Made by a program: the position numbers and the translations under genes. Positions 36,083 through 44,903 of a stretch of DNA of 64,000 nt are shown here, in pieces. The stretch lies in assembly GCA_021774575.1 (NCBI GenBank), contig JAJFIX010000031.1, positions 216,264 through 280,263 on the forward strand, in the 5' to 3' direction. The notes beneath the pieces are model-generated. The model made no database searches. It was not told where the DNA came from and saw nothing but the letters and a program-made list of their open reading frames with translations. The DNA is from Alphaproteobacteria bacterium (GTDB taxonomy: Bacteria; Pseudomonadota; Alphaproteobacteria; UBA6615). How positions within the stretch are numbered: the stretch's first letter is position 1; every line of letters begins with the position of its first letter.

Positions 36083-36727
36083 TTATTCAGCGTCCGGCTG
36101 CGCGCTGGGTTGCGCCGAAGAGACAGCCGACTCAGCCATACACGCGTCATAAATGCGCTGTATTACCGGGAATGAGCTCATATCGGCAGCATATCTAGTG
36201 GCGTTAAAAACCTGTGGCACGAGACAGCAATCGGCAAGGGTAAGCCGATCACCGTGGCAAAAGCGGCCAGTACTCGTCTCGGCCACCAGCCGTCGTTCAA
36301 GGGCTAAAAAGCCAATATTGATCCAATGCAAATACCAGTCATTTGCAACCTGTTCACTGGTCAGGCCAAATCTTTCCTCGAGATGCTTTAAGACCCGCAT
36401 ATTGTTGAGCGGATGAAGGTCGCAGCCGATAGAAAATGCGAGGCTGCGGACCCGCGACCGGCCTGTAGGGTCGGCTGGCAGAAGCGGTGGTTCAGGGTGC
36501 ATCTCATCGAGATATTCGATGATGGCCAGAGATTGAGTATGTGTTTCGCCATCTCCATCAACAAGAGCCGGCACCAGCCCCTGCGGATTAACGGCCAAAT
36601 AGTCGCCTTGGTGCTGATCCCCATGCCGCAGATGAATAAAATCCCGGGCCGGGTCCAGCCCCTTGATATTGAGCGCGATGCGCACTCTATAGGCCGCAGA
36701 TGATCTGAAATAATCGTATATTTTCAT
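36083..36727 (-). CDS. maiA: Maleylacetoacetate isomerase (zeta-class GST)
   Basis: A 214-residue zeta-class glutathione transferase. The N-terminal motif SSAAYRVRIALNIKGL carries the catalytic Ser, and NPQGLVPALVDGDG with TQSLAIIEYLDE is the glutathione-binding part. In tyrosine catabolism the enzyme converts maleylacetoacetate to fumarylacetoacetate. No homogentisate genes are next to it, so the pathway link is inferred from family identity. The last 15 residues (SAQPSAQPDAE) are a low-complexity tail. Confidence 0.88.
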   Translation of the reverse strand: MKIYDYFRSSAAYRVRIALNIKGLDPARDFIHLRHGDQHQGDYLAVNPQGLVPALVDGDGETHTQSLAIIEYLDEMHPEPPLLPADPTGRSRVRSLAFSIGCDLHPLNNMRVLKHLEERFGLTSEQVANDWYLHWINIGFLALERRLVAETSTGRFCHGDRLTLADCCLVPQVFNATRYAADMSSFPVIQRIYDACMAESAVSSAQPSAQPDAE

Positions 36728-36752
36728 AATATTGCCGTATGTTTATAAGATT

Positions 36753-37907
36753 TTAAATGTAGTAGGTCACCAATGGAGCAAAACCGTTAAACCCGACCGT
36801 ACTGTAGGACGTCGTATACGCACCAGAGGCAAAAATGTCGACAATGTCGCCAGCCTGGAGATCTGCCGGTAACTTATAATGCCGCCGTTCATAAAGTATA
36901 TCCTGCCCATCACAGGTTGGCCCGGCAATCTTTGAAATGAGCTTCGCCGATCCGTCCTTATTCGTCCGCAGGCGATAGCATATCGCCTCATCTAATGTCT
37001 CAGCAAGACCGCTGAACCTACCGATATCTAAATAAACCCAACGACCACCCCCATTTGTATCTCGATCAGCCGTCAACACAACTGTACTTCGGATAATACC
37101 GGCTTCGGCGACTACGATTCGACCTGGCTCAAAGGCCAGGCGTGGCGCCGACGCGCCAAAAGCAGAGCTGACACCCTTTTCAATTACCGTCGCAATCTCA
37201 TCTAGCCCTGAAACCGGATCACGATATTCGACAGGAAACCCACCTCCCATATTGAGCCATTCGATGGTTCTCCCTTGGGCCCGAAGACGTGTACTAACGC
37301 GACCGGCAGCGTGAAGGGCGTCTGACCATCGGGCCGAATCAAGCTGCTGAGAACCGACGTGAAACGAAAGTCCGGTACCTTGCAGACCTTGACTTGAAGC
37401 CGATAACAGCAACTCAGCGGCCTCAACCTCACTACAGCCAAATTTCCCCGCCAACGGCCACCTGGCCCCTTCATTGTCTTGTGCTATCCGGCAGAACACC
37501 TTCGCTCCTGGGGCAAGCTTGGCGATTTTTGCAAGCTCGGCGGCACTATCGAATGCGAAGAGATCGACACCCAAACGTCGTGCCTGCGCGATGTCTGTCT
37601 CTTTTTTAATCGTATTTCCGTAAGACAGCTTATTGGGCGCAGCTCCGGCAGCCAGGCACGCCTCAATCTCCGGAATGCTTGCAACATCAAATCCGGCTCC
37701 CAACCCAACGAGCCTGCGCAGCACCGGCGCCCCGGGATTTGCCTTCACCGCATAGTAAAAGTCACTTATCGGCAATGCGTCACGCATTCGCTCAAACCTG
37801 ACTGCGACAGACTCCATGTCGAGAACAAGATAGGGGGTCGGCCGATCGCCTGCGCCGGCATCGGCGAGGAATGCTTCTATTTTTTTTGTTGATTGAAAGT
37901 CGATCAT
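36753..37907 (-). CDS. Type III ornithine/lysine decarboxylase
   Basis: About 384 residues, an alanine racemase-fold PLP decarboxylase that makes putrescine or cadaverine. The PLP lysine is in FYYAVKANPG at about residue 50. Further conserved parts are LSFHVGSQQ, GGGFPVEY, EPGRIVVAEAG and the active-site Cys in GPTCDGQDIL. The ornithine/lysine preference cannot be told. ATG 37907 is used; a TTG at 37946 would add 13 residues. It lies downstream of a radical SAM gene on the same strand. The 92-base gap before it holds a short CAGCT/AGCTG hairpin. Confidence 0.88.
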   Translation of the reverse strand: MIDFQSTKKIEAFLADAGAGDRPTPYLVLDMESVAVRFERMRDALPISDFYYAVKANPGAPVLRRLVGLGAGFDVASIPEIEACLAAGAAPNKLSYGNTIKKETDIAQARRLGVDLFAFDSAAELAKIAKLAPGAKVFCRIAQDNEGARWPLAGKFGCSEVEAAELLLSASSQGLQGTGLSFHVGSQQLDSARWSDALHAAGRVSTRLRAQGRTIEWLNMGGGFPVEYRDPVSGLDEIATVIEKGVSSAFGASAPRLAFEPGRIVVAEAGIIRSTVVLTADRDTNGGGRWVYLDIGRFSGLAETLDEAICYRLRTNKDGSAKLISKIAGPTCDGQDILYERRHYKLPADLQAGDIVDIFASGAYTTSYSTVGFNGFAPLVTYYI

Positions 37908-37999
37908 CACTGATACGCCGTCGAAAAAGGAAATTTCGCCGGACAATACCGACTACCATTCCCCTTGCCCAGCTCAACTAGCTGCCCGGCTTACGGTGA

Positions 38000-39742
38000 C
38001 TAGGATGCCCGCTGCAAAACCGGTGGGCCGAACTCACCGCCATCGTCATCACTCAGTGCCGCGTCGACGTAATCATAGGCTGCCGGATCTGATTTGATCC
38101 GGTTGCGAATTTTGCGTAAACGTAGAGCCAAGGACAGAAATCCATATTGAGACCGAAAAATATGACTGAAATATTTTGGATAAAAAACCAACGGATTTTC
38201 CCGCGGTAAATTTGAGCGCCGATCGCGCCGATATTTGCGTCGGAAAAACCCACCTTGTAGTGGATGAACGCCTTCAAATTTTTTGCAGCCAGCGAACCAT
38301 ACGCAATAAAACAGCATATTGCCGACACTCATCCCGCAGGCCCGCGCGCGCCGCATCAGGGTCTCGATATGGGCCTCGGAATAATAGGTTTCCCAGGCCA
38401 AATCGTAACATCGCCGCCATTCTTCTGCGGTCATTTTCGGATGTCCGGTGGTGATATGCTCCAGATCATACTTATTCATGTCCGGATCCATCCAAATTCC
38501 CGCGCTGTCCAAAAATTGGTGATCTTTCGATCCCGGCAATGGGGTCAGTACATTGAATTCAACCAAGTCAATGGCCAGTTCTCGCTGAATGATCCCGACA
38601 TCGCGCACCACAGTTTCAGGCGTATCGCCGGGTAGACCGACTATGTATCCGCAATAGGTCACGACATGGGCCCGTTTCCAGGCTTGCAGCATCGTTTTAT
38701 ATTCGGAAATTCGATTTTGTTTCTTGCCCACCGCAAGCAAATTTTCAGGATTAATATTTTCCAGTCCGATAAAGACCCGTCTTACCCCTGCACGGCGGCA
38801 CTTTTCGACGAAATTCGGCAATGTATGGCAGAGGGTATCGACCTGAATGATAAACTTCATTCCGAGCCCCTCATTTTCCCGCAAATCGATTAAACGATCG
38901 AGAATTTTTTCCCAATTCTTATTTCGGGCAAAATTATCATCGGTGATGAAAAAAGAATGTATTCCCTGTTCGATATTAGCTCGAATAATGCGTTCAATAT
39001 CTTCGCCGGAGCGGTATCGGGATTTCCGTCCCTGAACATTGATAATCGTGCAGAAACTACATTGAAACGGGCAGCCACGGCCTGAATCAAATGAAGTATG
39101 GCCTCCGGCAACCCGCCGGACACGCTCCGAAGGCAGCAGCGGCGTCACCGCACCCTCAAGCCCCGGTAAATCATTCATATAATTATAAATTGGTTTCAAA
39201 TCATGGCGGAATGCATCCTGCAAAACGTCATCGAGCCGCCCTTCAGATTCCCCCGCAAACAGCGATATCCCTAAATCAACGGCCTCTTGAAGGTCGGCGG
39301 GCAGTTTGGGCAGCATGGCGATACATCCTGACGGGTGAAATCCACCGATGCAGACTTGTATATCGGCGCTCCGCAGCCGACGCGCCATATCCATGGTGCG
39401 TGGAAATTGATTTGACTGCACGCCGACAAAGGCGACAAGTCCGCTCATTCCAGCACCGCGGATTTTGGCAATGATCTTGGCCAGCTTTATCCGCGTATTG
39501 GTCTCGTCAAATGTTGTCAGCTTGATTTCAACATCGTCCCCCAAGACCTTTCGCTCGACACAATCAACCGCGAGTCCGTTCAAAACGGCCAGGGTATTTG
39601 ACGGAATAGAAGAGCGAACCCATTGAATGACATAGCCATCGTCGTCGTAGTGGGACGGCTTGATCATGATCAGGTGAAACTGGCGCGGCTGTTGTGTGTT
39701 CGTTTGCAAATTAGTCACCCCGCTCGCCCAAATTGAACCCAT
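38000..39742 (-). CDS. B12-binding domain radical SAM protein
   Basis: About 580 residues. The N-terminal part is a cobalamin-binding-type Rossmann domain (SGLVAFVGVQSNQFP, then CIGGFHPSG). The radical SAM domain carries the cluster motif in GRGCPFQCSFC, followed by SFFITDDNFARN and VFIGLENINP. The C-terminal extension (about 150 residues, with aromatic- and Arg-rich segments) is not familiar. Substrate unknown; relatives carry out methylations or ring rearrangements. Start uncertain: ATG 39742, or ATG 39667 which begins MIKPSHYDDDGY like many relatives. It is co-directional with the decarboxylase gene 92 bases on. Confidence 0.82.
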   Translation of the reverse strand: MGSIWASGVTNLQTNTQQPRQFHLIMIKPSHYDDDGYVIQWVRSSIPSNTLAVLNGLAVDCVERKVLGDDVEIKLTTFDETNTRIKLAKIIAKIRGAGMSGLVAFVGVQSNQFPRTMDMARRLRSADIQVCIGGFHPSGCIAMLPKLPADLQEAVDLGISLFAGESEGRLDDVLQDAFRHDLKPIYNYMNDLPGLEGAVTPLLPSERVRRVAGGHTSFDSGRGCPFQCSFCTIINVQGRKSRYRSGEDIERIIRANIEQGIHSFFITDDNFARNKNWEKILDRLIDLRENEGLGMKFIIQVDTLCHTLPNFVEKCRRAGVRRVFIGLENINPENLLAVGKKQNRISEYKTMLQAWKRAHVVTYCGYIVGLPGDTPETVVRDVGIIQRELAIDLVEFNVLTPLPGSKDHQFLDSAGIWMDPDMNKYDLEHITTGHPKMTAEEWRRCYDLAWETYYSEAHIETLMRRARACGMSVGNMLFYCVWFAGCKKFEGVHPLQGGFFRRKYRRDRRSNLPRENPLVFYPKYFSHIFRSQYGFLSLALRLRKIRNRIKSDPAAYDYVDAALSDDDGGEFGPPVLQRAS

Positions 39743-39998
39743 AACCAGCGAGGTCAATTTCGGAATTACGAATGAACCTTTGAAACGCAGACTTCTCAGC
39801 CGAAAATATAAGGAGATTCTACAGAAAGTAAAATCGTGCGTGTAGACCAAGCCGACTTCTATCCACACGCAAGGCGTAACAAAGCTCCTCTGGCAAGGGC
39901 CGTAGGTTAGAAGCCCTTTTGGCCGCGTTCCGCGCATTGCACCGATGCGGGCCCTTGTGTTACCTCTCAGCGCTGTAGCGAAAACACAGAGATATTCC

Positions 39999-40448
39999 GT
40001 GACAAATGAGCCTACCATTTGGGTCATAAATGGCCCCAACCTAAATATGCTTGGCACCCGTGAGCCTGAAATTTATGGCGAACTCACTCTCCAACAGATA
40101 TCGGATCAATGTGAAATTGATGCAAAATCAATTGGCTGCAAGCTTGTTTTTAAACAAAGCAATCATGAAGGTGACCTCGTCGATTGGATACAGCAGGCGG
40201 TCTCGGCCACGGGCATAGTCATTAATGCCGGCGCCTACACGCATACCTCGATTGCCATTCACGATGCCTTGCGCGCCGTGTCGGCGCCAATTATTGAGGT
40301 TCACCTGTCAAATGTTTACCGCCGGGAACGGTTTCGCCGACGGTCGCACATTAGCGGCCTTGCTCATGGCGTCATTTGCGGGCTCGGCGCTTACGGATAC
40401 ACATGTGCCATCAATGCGTTAAGTGATTTTACTGAAGAAAAAGGTTAA
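39999..40448 (+). CDS. aroQ: Type II 3-dehydroquinate dehydratase
   Basis: A 149-residue dehydroquinase II of the shikimate pathway. Signatures: [50 protein letters not shown] and [22 protein letters not shown] at 39999 gives the usual length; a reading from 39945 adds 18 residues unlike the family. It stands just upstream of accB, five bases apart, the order seen in most alphaproteobacteria (aroQ-accB-accC). Confidence 0.95.
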   Translation: MTNEPTIWVINGPNLNMLGTREPEIYGELTLQQISDQCEIDAKSIGCKLVFKQSNHEGDLVDWIQQAVSATGIVINAGAYTHTSIAIHDALRAVSAPIIEVHLSNVYRRERFRRRSHISGLAHGVICGLGAYGYTCAINALSDFTEEKG

Positions 40449-40452
40449 AAAT

Positions 40453-40923
40453 ATGGGCGATTTTAAGGTCGATAGTAAACTCGTCCGCAAGCTGGCAAAT
40501 TTGCTTGATGAGACGGGGCTCGGCGAGGTCGAATATGAATCAAATGGCGAACGCATCCGCGTCGTTCGCCCGTCATCAGCACCGGTTCGCCAGCAGGCTC
40601 CCGCGCCGGAACCGTCAATTGGCGTGGGTGGCCCAGGCAACATGGCCGAAAATATCGCCGCCGAACCGGCTGCATCGGATAAACCGCATCCCGGCACATT
40701 AACATCACCAATGGTTGGCACGGTCTATTTGTCACCTTCCCCCGATGACCCGGCATTTGTCACTCCTGGCGATACGGTAACTGCCGGACAAACGGTTATG
40801 CTGGTCGAGGCTATGAAAACATTTAACGATATCAAAGCGGTAAAGGCGGGTCGCATTGTGTCAATCTTGGTCGAAAGCGGCCAGCCAATCGAGTATGGCG
40901 AACCCCTCGCCATCATCGAGTAG
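40453..40923 (+). CDS. accB: Biotin carboxyl carrier protein of acetyl-CoA carboxylase
   Basis: A 156-residue carrier of the acetyl-CoA carboxylase complex. The N-terminal 50 residues are helical, a Pro/Ala-rich linker follows, and the C-terminal biotinyl domain carries the biotinylated Lys in VEAMKTFNDI (about residue 122). ATG at 40453 is chosen; TTG at 40423 overlaps aroQ and adds ten Lys-rich residues. It is followed after 33 bases by accC. Confidence 0.96.
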   Translation: MGDFKVDSKLVRKLANLLDETGLGEVEYESNGERIRVVRPSSAPVRQQAPAPEPSIGVGGPGNMAENIAAEPAASDKPHPGTLTSPMVGTVYLSPSPDDPAFVTPGDTVTAGQTVMLVEAMKTFNDIKAVKAGRIVSILVESGQPIEYGEPLAIIE

Positions 40924-40956
40924 TGCCGGAACGGCCCATTTAGATGATGTATAATT

Positions 40957-42291
40957 ATGTTTGATAAGGTTCTAATCGCCAATCGTGGCGAAATAGCTTT
41001 GCGCATTCACCGTGCCTGTAAAGATATGGGGATTTCTACGGTTGCCGTGCACTCGACCGCAGATTCAAACGCAATGCATGTCCGGCTGGCTGATGAAACA
41101 GTTTGCATCGGCCCGCCAGCAGCAGTTCAAAGCTACCTAAATGCGCCGGCGATAATATCGGCAGCCATTGTCTCGGGTGCCGATGCCATACACCCGGGCT
41201 ACGGGTTTTTGTCGGAAAACAGCCAATTTGCGCAAATGATCGAGGCCCATAACCTTGCCTTCATCGGCCCCTCCGCCGAACATATTTCTATCATGGGCGA
41301 CAAAGTTTCAGCCAAAAAAGCCGTCCAAGATGCCGGAATACCAGTCGTTCCGGGGTCCGACGGTGCCGTCGAAAGTGTCGAGGACGGTTTGGCGGCAGCC
41401 CAACAAATTGGCTATCCGGTTATCGTGAAAGCGTCGGGCGGCGGTGGCGGTAAGGGCATGAAAATCGCTTATACTGCCGAGGAATTACGTGCGGCCATCC
41501 CTATCGCAAAGAGCGAAGCGGCAGTTAATTTTGGAAATGATGTTATATACTTAGAGAAGTATCTTCAAAAGCCACGTCATATTGAAGTGCAAATTTTAGC
41601 CGATAAATTCGGCTCGGTGGTGCATCTCAACGAGCGTGATTGTTCGTTGCAACGCAAGCACCAAAAGGTGCTGGAAGAGGCGCCGGCTCCGGGCCTGAGC
41701 GAGGCCGAACGCGCCCGGATCGGAAAACTTTGTTGCGATGCCGTGGCGAAGATCGGTTACCACAATGCCGGAACCCTGGAATTTCTATATGAAGGTGGCG
41801 AATTCTACTTCATCGAAATGAACACGCGTATTCAGGTCGAACACCCGGTGACCGAAATGATTTGCGGCATCGACTTGGTCCGCGAGTCAATTCGCATAGC
41901 GGCCGGCGAAGCGATTAGCTTCAAGCAAAAGAATGTGCGGGTTAACGGGCACGCAATTGAGTGCCGGATCTGTGCTGAGCACCCGGAAACATTCGTCCCC
42001 TCCCCAGGGCAGATCAAAAGCTTTCATGTGCCCGGCGGTATCGGCGTGCGCATGGATTCGGCCCTTTACGCCGGTTATGACGTCCCCCCATATTATGACA
42101 GTCTTGCCGCAAAATTGATCGTCCACGGGTCGACACGTGAAGAATGCCTGTCACGTTTGCGCCGGGCGCTCTCCGAATTGGTGATTGACGGCATCGATAC
42201 CACAATCCCGCTACACCAGGCACTTGTCGAAAATGCAGATATTATTGCCGGTGAGTACGATATTCATTGGTTGGAGAAATTTGTCGCGTAG
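40957..42291 (+). CDS. accC: Biotin carboxylase subunit of acetyl-CoA carboxylase
   Basis: A 444-residue biotin carboxylase, which carboxylates the biotin on AccB with ATP and bicarbonate. The ATP-grasp features are clear: KASGGGGGKGMKIAY, VHLNERDCSLQRKHQKVLEEAP, and the catalytic region FIEMNTRIQVEHPVTEM. Length is standard. It shares the operon with accB and is followed by aat. Confidence 0.97.
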   Translation: MFDKVLIANRGEIALRIHRACKDMGISTVAVHSTADSNAMHVRLADETVCIGPPAAVQSYLNAPAIISAAIVSGADAIHPGYGFLSENSQFAQMIEAHNLAFIGPSAEHISIMGDKVSAKKAVQDAGIPVVPGSDGAVESVEDGLAAAQQIGYPVIVKASGGGGGKGMKIAYTAEELRAAIPIAKSEAAVNFGNDVIYLEKYLQKPRHIEVQILADKFGSVVHLNERDCSLQRKHQKVLEEAPAPGLSEAERARIGKLCCDAVAKIGYHNAGTLEFLYEGGEFYFIEMNTRIQVEHPVTEMICGIDLVRESIRIAAGEAISFKQKNVRVNGHAIECRICAEHPETFVPSPGQIKSFHVPGGIGVRMDSALYAGYDVPPYYDSLAAKLIVHGSTREECLSRLRRALSELVIDGIDTTIPLHQALVENADIIAGEYDIHWLEKFVA

Positions 42292-42322
42292 CCAGGGCCA
42301 GTATGAGGCGGTATCGGACGAG

Positions 42323-42973
42323 ATGACGGCACTCACTCCTCAACTTTTGCTCGGGGCCTATGCCAGCGGCGTCTTCCCGATGGCCAAGAGCCGCGAAGAC
42401 CGAGATCTTTATTGGATCGACCCGGACCTGCGCGGTGTCCTACCGTTAGGTCAATTTCACATCCCCCGCAGCCTACGTAAAACGCTACGCCAAAAGCCGT
42501 TTCGGATAGCCTGCAATCAAGATTTTTCCGGCGTCGTAAGGGCGTGTGCACACACAACTTCAACGCGCCCGGAAACCTGGATAAATACAGAGATCGAGAG
42601 GATTTACGGCGCCCTACACGATATGGGGGTCGCCCATTCCGTGGAATGTTGGTTGGACGGCAAACTTGTCGGGGGACTTTATGGCGTTGCCATGCGCGGC
42701 GCTTTTTTTGGCGAAAGCATGTTTAGCCATGTAACTGATGCCAGTAAAATAGCTCTTTGCCACCTGGTCGCACACCTAGATTATTGCGGTTTTCAGCTGC
42801 TCGACACTCAGTTCGTCACGGACCATTTACAGCGCTTCGGCGCTATTGAAATTTCTCGGGCCGACTATAAAAACCGCCTTGCCGAGGCGCTAAAAATCAA
42901 CGCCGAATTTCAGTCTGACCTATCCGGTTCGGTATTTGACGCATTCATGCAATCGATCACCCAAACGTCGTAA
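42323..42973 (+). CDS. aat: Leucyl/phenylalanyl-tRNA-protein transferase
   Basis: A 216-residue Aat, which adds Leu or Phe to proteins with N-terminal Lys or Arg and so marks them for ClpAP. Signatures: YASGVFPMAKSREDRDLYW, GVAHSVECWLDGKLVGGLYG, FGESMFSH and GFQLLDTQFVTDHLQRFGA. ATG 42323 is used, 31 bases after accC. The last 64 bases overlap the converging DUF2155 gene. Confidence 0.94.
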   Translation: MTALTPQLLLGAYASGVFPMAKSREDRDLYWIDPDLRGVLPLGQFHIPRSLRKTLRQKPFRIACNQDFSGVVRACAHTTSTRPETWINTEIERIYGALHDMGVAHSVECWLDGKLVGGLYGVAMRGAFFGESMFSHVTDASKIALCHLVAHLDYCGFQLLDTQFVTDHLQRFGAIEISRADYKNRLAEALKINAEFQSDLSGSVFDAFMQSITQTS

Positions 42974-43377
42974 ACCGGGTGTTCCAACGCCGCTAGTGCC
43001 GGCGACGAGGCAAACATCCAACCGCTATAAAGCCGGGCAGCCCCAACATTTGTGTTCGTTTCATCGATTTCAAGAAAGGCCACCTTTTCGGGTGGCTCGG
43101 TGGGCGGGGCTTTTTGGCAGGCACGCACGGTGATATCGAGTGTGCCGAAACGAACCACCGTATCCAGGGGCGCGGTAAAAACAGTCACGGTTGCCGTGAC
43201 TTTATCCAAACCTTGAAGGACCGCACCAGTTCCGGTCAAAAGGGATTGGGCAACTTCAGTCTGGTGGCCATCAAAAATATTTTGGGCATCCCCCGACGCG
43301 CTGGATATAGCCAAAAAAACGCTCAATCCGGCGACTTGGGCGCTGAGGCTCAAAACGTAACCAAATCTCGCGTCCAT
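42910..43377 (-). CDS. DUF2155 domain protein
   Basis: A 155-residue exported protein with a hydrophobic N-terminus (about residues 7-26) and the DUF2155 core: LQGLDKVTATVTVF, TVRFGTLDITVRAC, FLEIDETN, and GWMFASSPALAALEHPVYDVWVIDC. Two conserved Cys (in VRACQK and VIDCMN) could form a disulfide. Function unknown. The gene is found beside aat and mlaD-like genes in many alphaproteobacteria. Its 3' end runs 64 bases antisense to the end of aat. Confidence 0.88.
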   Translation of the reverse strand: MDARFGYVLSLSAQVAGLSVFLAISSASGDAQNIFDGHQTEVAQSLLTGTGAVLQGLDKVTATVTVFTAPLDTVVRFGTLDITVRACQKAPPTEPPEKVAFLEIDETNTNVGAARLYSGWMFASSPALAALEHPVYDVWVIDCMNASNTEPDRSD

Positions 43378-43489
43378 ACTATGTCCTAAATTCAGATTTC
43401 ACCCACTGCCGGCCCCTACCAGCATCCAATTGGTCACCGCCACCTACCCTTTCAAGGATTGTAGGGAGCCGCAGACGCGGCGGCGGGAA

Positions 43490-43936
43490 CTAATTCGCTG
43501 CCAAGAACAGGGCCCGTCCGACCAGGTCCTCGATGCTGACGAAGTCTTCGACATTTGTAATGCGATCCCCAGCGCTCAGAACAGTTTCTTCATGCCCCGG
43601 TTCGAGTCGTAGATATTTGCCGCCCAACAGACCGTCGCCGGTGACAATCGCCTTGGTGTCGGAGGGCAACTGAATTTCCGGATCTATAACAATCGTCATG
43701 ACTGCCTCAAACATCTGAGTGTCGAGACGATCTGCAACCACCGTACCAACTTTGATACCGGCAACCCGAACATCGGCGCCCGATTGCAGGCCGCCGGCTT
43801 TTAGAAAACGCACTTCAAGCTCATATCCGCCGGAAGTCGTCGACACATTCGCCGCACTCAAAAGTTGAAACAGAAAAACCACAGCCACCGCAAGAACGGC
43901 GCCGCCAACAATCGTCTCAACAATATTGCGTCCCAT
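43490..43936 (-). CDS. MCE/MlaD family lipid transport protein (first copy)
   Basis: A 148-residue MCE protein. One N-terminal membrane helix (about residues 8-28) anchors it in the inner membrane, and a single MCE domain follows (LKAGGLQSGADVRVAGIKVGTVV, then GGKYLRLEPG). MlaD forms a hexameric ring that moves phospholipids between membranes. GGGGAG seven bases before ATG 43936 sets the start. A second MCE gene lies just upstream on the same strand. The ATPase and permease genes are not here. Confidence 0.87.
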   Translation of the reverse strand: MGRNIVETIVGGAVLAVAVVFLFQLLSAANVSTTSGGYELEVRFLKAGGLQSGADVRVAGIKVGTVVADRLDTQMFEAVMTIVIDPEIQLPSDTKAIVTGDGLLGGKYLRLEPGHEETVLSAGDRITNVEDFVSIEDLVGRALFLAAN

Positions 43937-43996
43937 CAAACTACTCCCCGTCTTGGCGCAACTGCACCGTCATTTCATCTTGGCGCAAAAGCGCCG

Positions 43997-44470
43997 TCAT
44001 TGGCCAGCCGCCTCTCGCCGAGCGACCCGGGCGTCGCCCATGGCAACCACCTGTTTTAAAATATCTTCAATGATTAAGGCTGACTCGGCCCAAAACACCC
44101 GCCCGCCCGCCTCAATGATAAACTCGCCGCCACCGATATCGAGGCGTATATATTTCGCCCCAAAGAGTGATTCGCTGACAATATTGGCCGAGGCATCGCT
44201 ATCGAGCTCAATCACTTTGTCGATTTCCATCGTCACCACTGCGGAGAAGTTTTCATCAAGTCGCAGCGAGACGACCTGGCCAACAGGTATCCCCGCCGCC
44301 ATTACGGTTGTGCCGACGCTGACACCGTCGACCCGGGTATAACTTGCCTCAATCCGATATCTATCTGACCCGACACTCTCGGAGCTATTGAACAGCGACG
44401 CTGCGGCTAAGGCCAACGCGCCAAAGACGGCAACCCCGACTGCAATTTCCAATTCCGCCGTTATCCGCAT
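43997..44470 (-). CDS. MCE/MlaD family lipid transport protein (second copy)
   Basis: A 157-residue MCE protein with one N-terminal helix (about residues 8-27) and one MCE domain (YTRVDGVSVGTTVMAAGIPVGQVV; LFGAKYIRLDIGGGEF). It is the same length and layout as the next gene but clearly diverged in sequence, so the pair looks like an old duplication. The spacing to the next gene is 60 bases. The short C-terminal tail is charged. Confidence 0.85.
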   Translation of the reverse strand: MRITAELEIAVGVAVFGALALAAASLFNSSESVGSDRYRIEASYTRVDGVSVGTTVMAAGIPVGQVVSLRLDENFSAVVTMEIDKVIELDSDASANIVSESLFGAKYIRLDIGGGEFIIEAGGRVFWAESALIIEDILKQVVAMGDARVARREAAGQ

Positions 44471-44546
44471 TGCCTACTGGCCTCTTAGTTCGCGTGTCCT
44501 GCTAAATGTGTCGAGCGGTTGCCTAACCGAGTTTCCATCGCCCAAA

Positions 44547-44903
44547 TTAATTTGGCGTCCAGGGCTCATAGTCACTTGTTGTCGCCGCCCGTTTACCTTC
44601 GTTTCTCGGGCTGCCTTTTGGCCGATATGCCTCCGGCGTGCCGGTCAAATTCCGCTTGTGGGCCGCTTGCCAGTCATAGGCAGCCGGCGGCTCCAACGGC
44701 GGCTGATCGGCCAAATGGTGCAGCCAAGCATGCCAATGGGGAGGTACGCGGCTGGCGTCCACATCTCCTTTATAAATCACCCAACGCCGTTCGACAGTTC
44801 GTCCGGGTCGGGCCTTGGCATTATAATATGCATTTCCCTCATCGTCCCGGCCAACCAAAGTGCCGGTTAACAGGGTCATTAGACGGGTCGTCAGACCTAC
44901 CAT
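44547..44903 (-). CDS. NDUFA12-family complex I accessory protein
   Basis: A 118-residue homologue of the NDUFA12/B17.2 accessory subunit of NADH:ubiquinone oxidoreductase, conserved in alphaproteobacteria and mitochondria. Signatures: GTLVGRDDEGNAYY, ERRWVIYKGDVDASRVPPHWHAWLHH and NLTGTPEAYRPKGS. ATG 44903 is used; the reading from 45020 adds 39 residues of no family likeness. It lies beside the MCE genes as in many relatives. Confidence 0.93.
   Translation of the reverse strand: MVGLTTRLMTLLTGTLVGRDDEGNAYYNAKARPGRTVERRWVIYKGDVDASRVPPHWHAWLHHLADQPPLEPPAAYDWQAAHKRNLTGTPEAYRPKGSPRNEGKRAATTSDYEPWTPN

Noticed and set aside
37908-37999. speF-type leader RNA before the ornithine/lysine decarboxylase gene
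   Set aside because: Alphaproteobacterial decarboxylase genes can carry such a leader, but the gap is only 92 bases and I see just a five-base-pair hairpin; a covariance search (RF00518) would decide.
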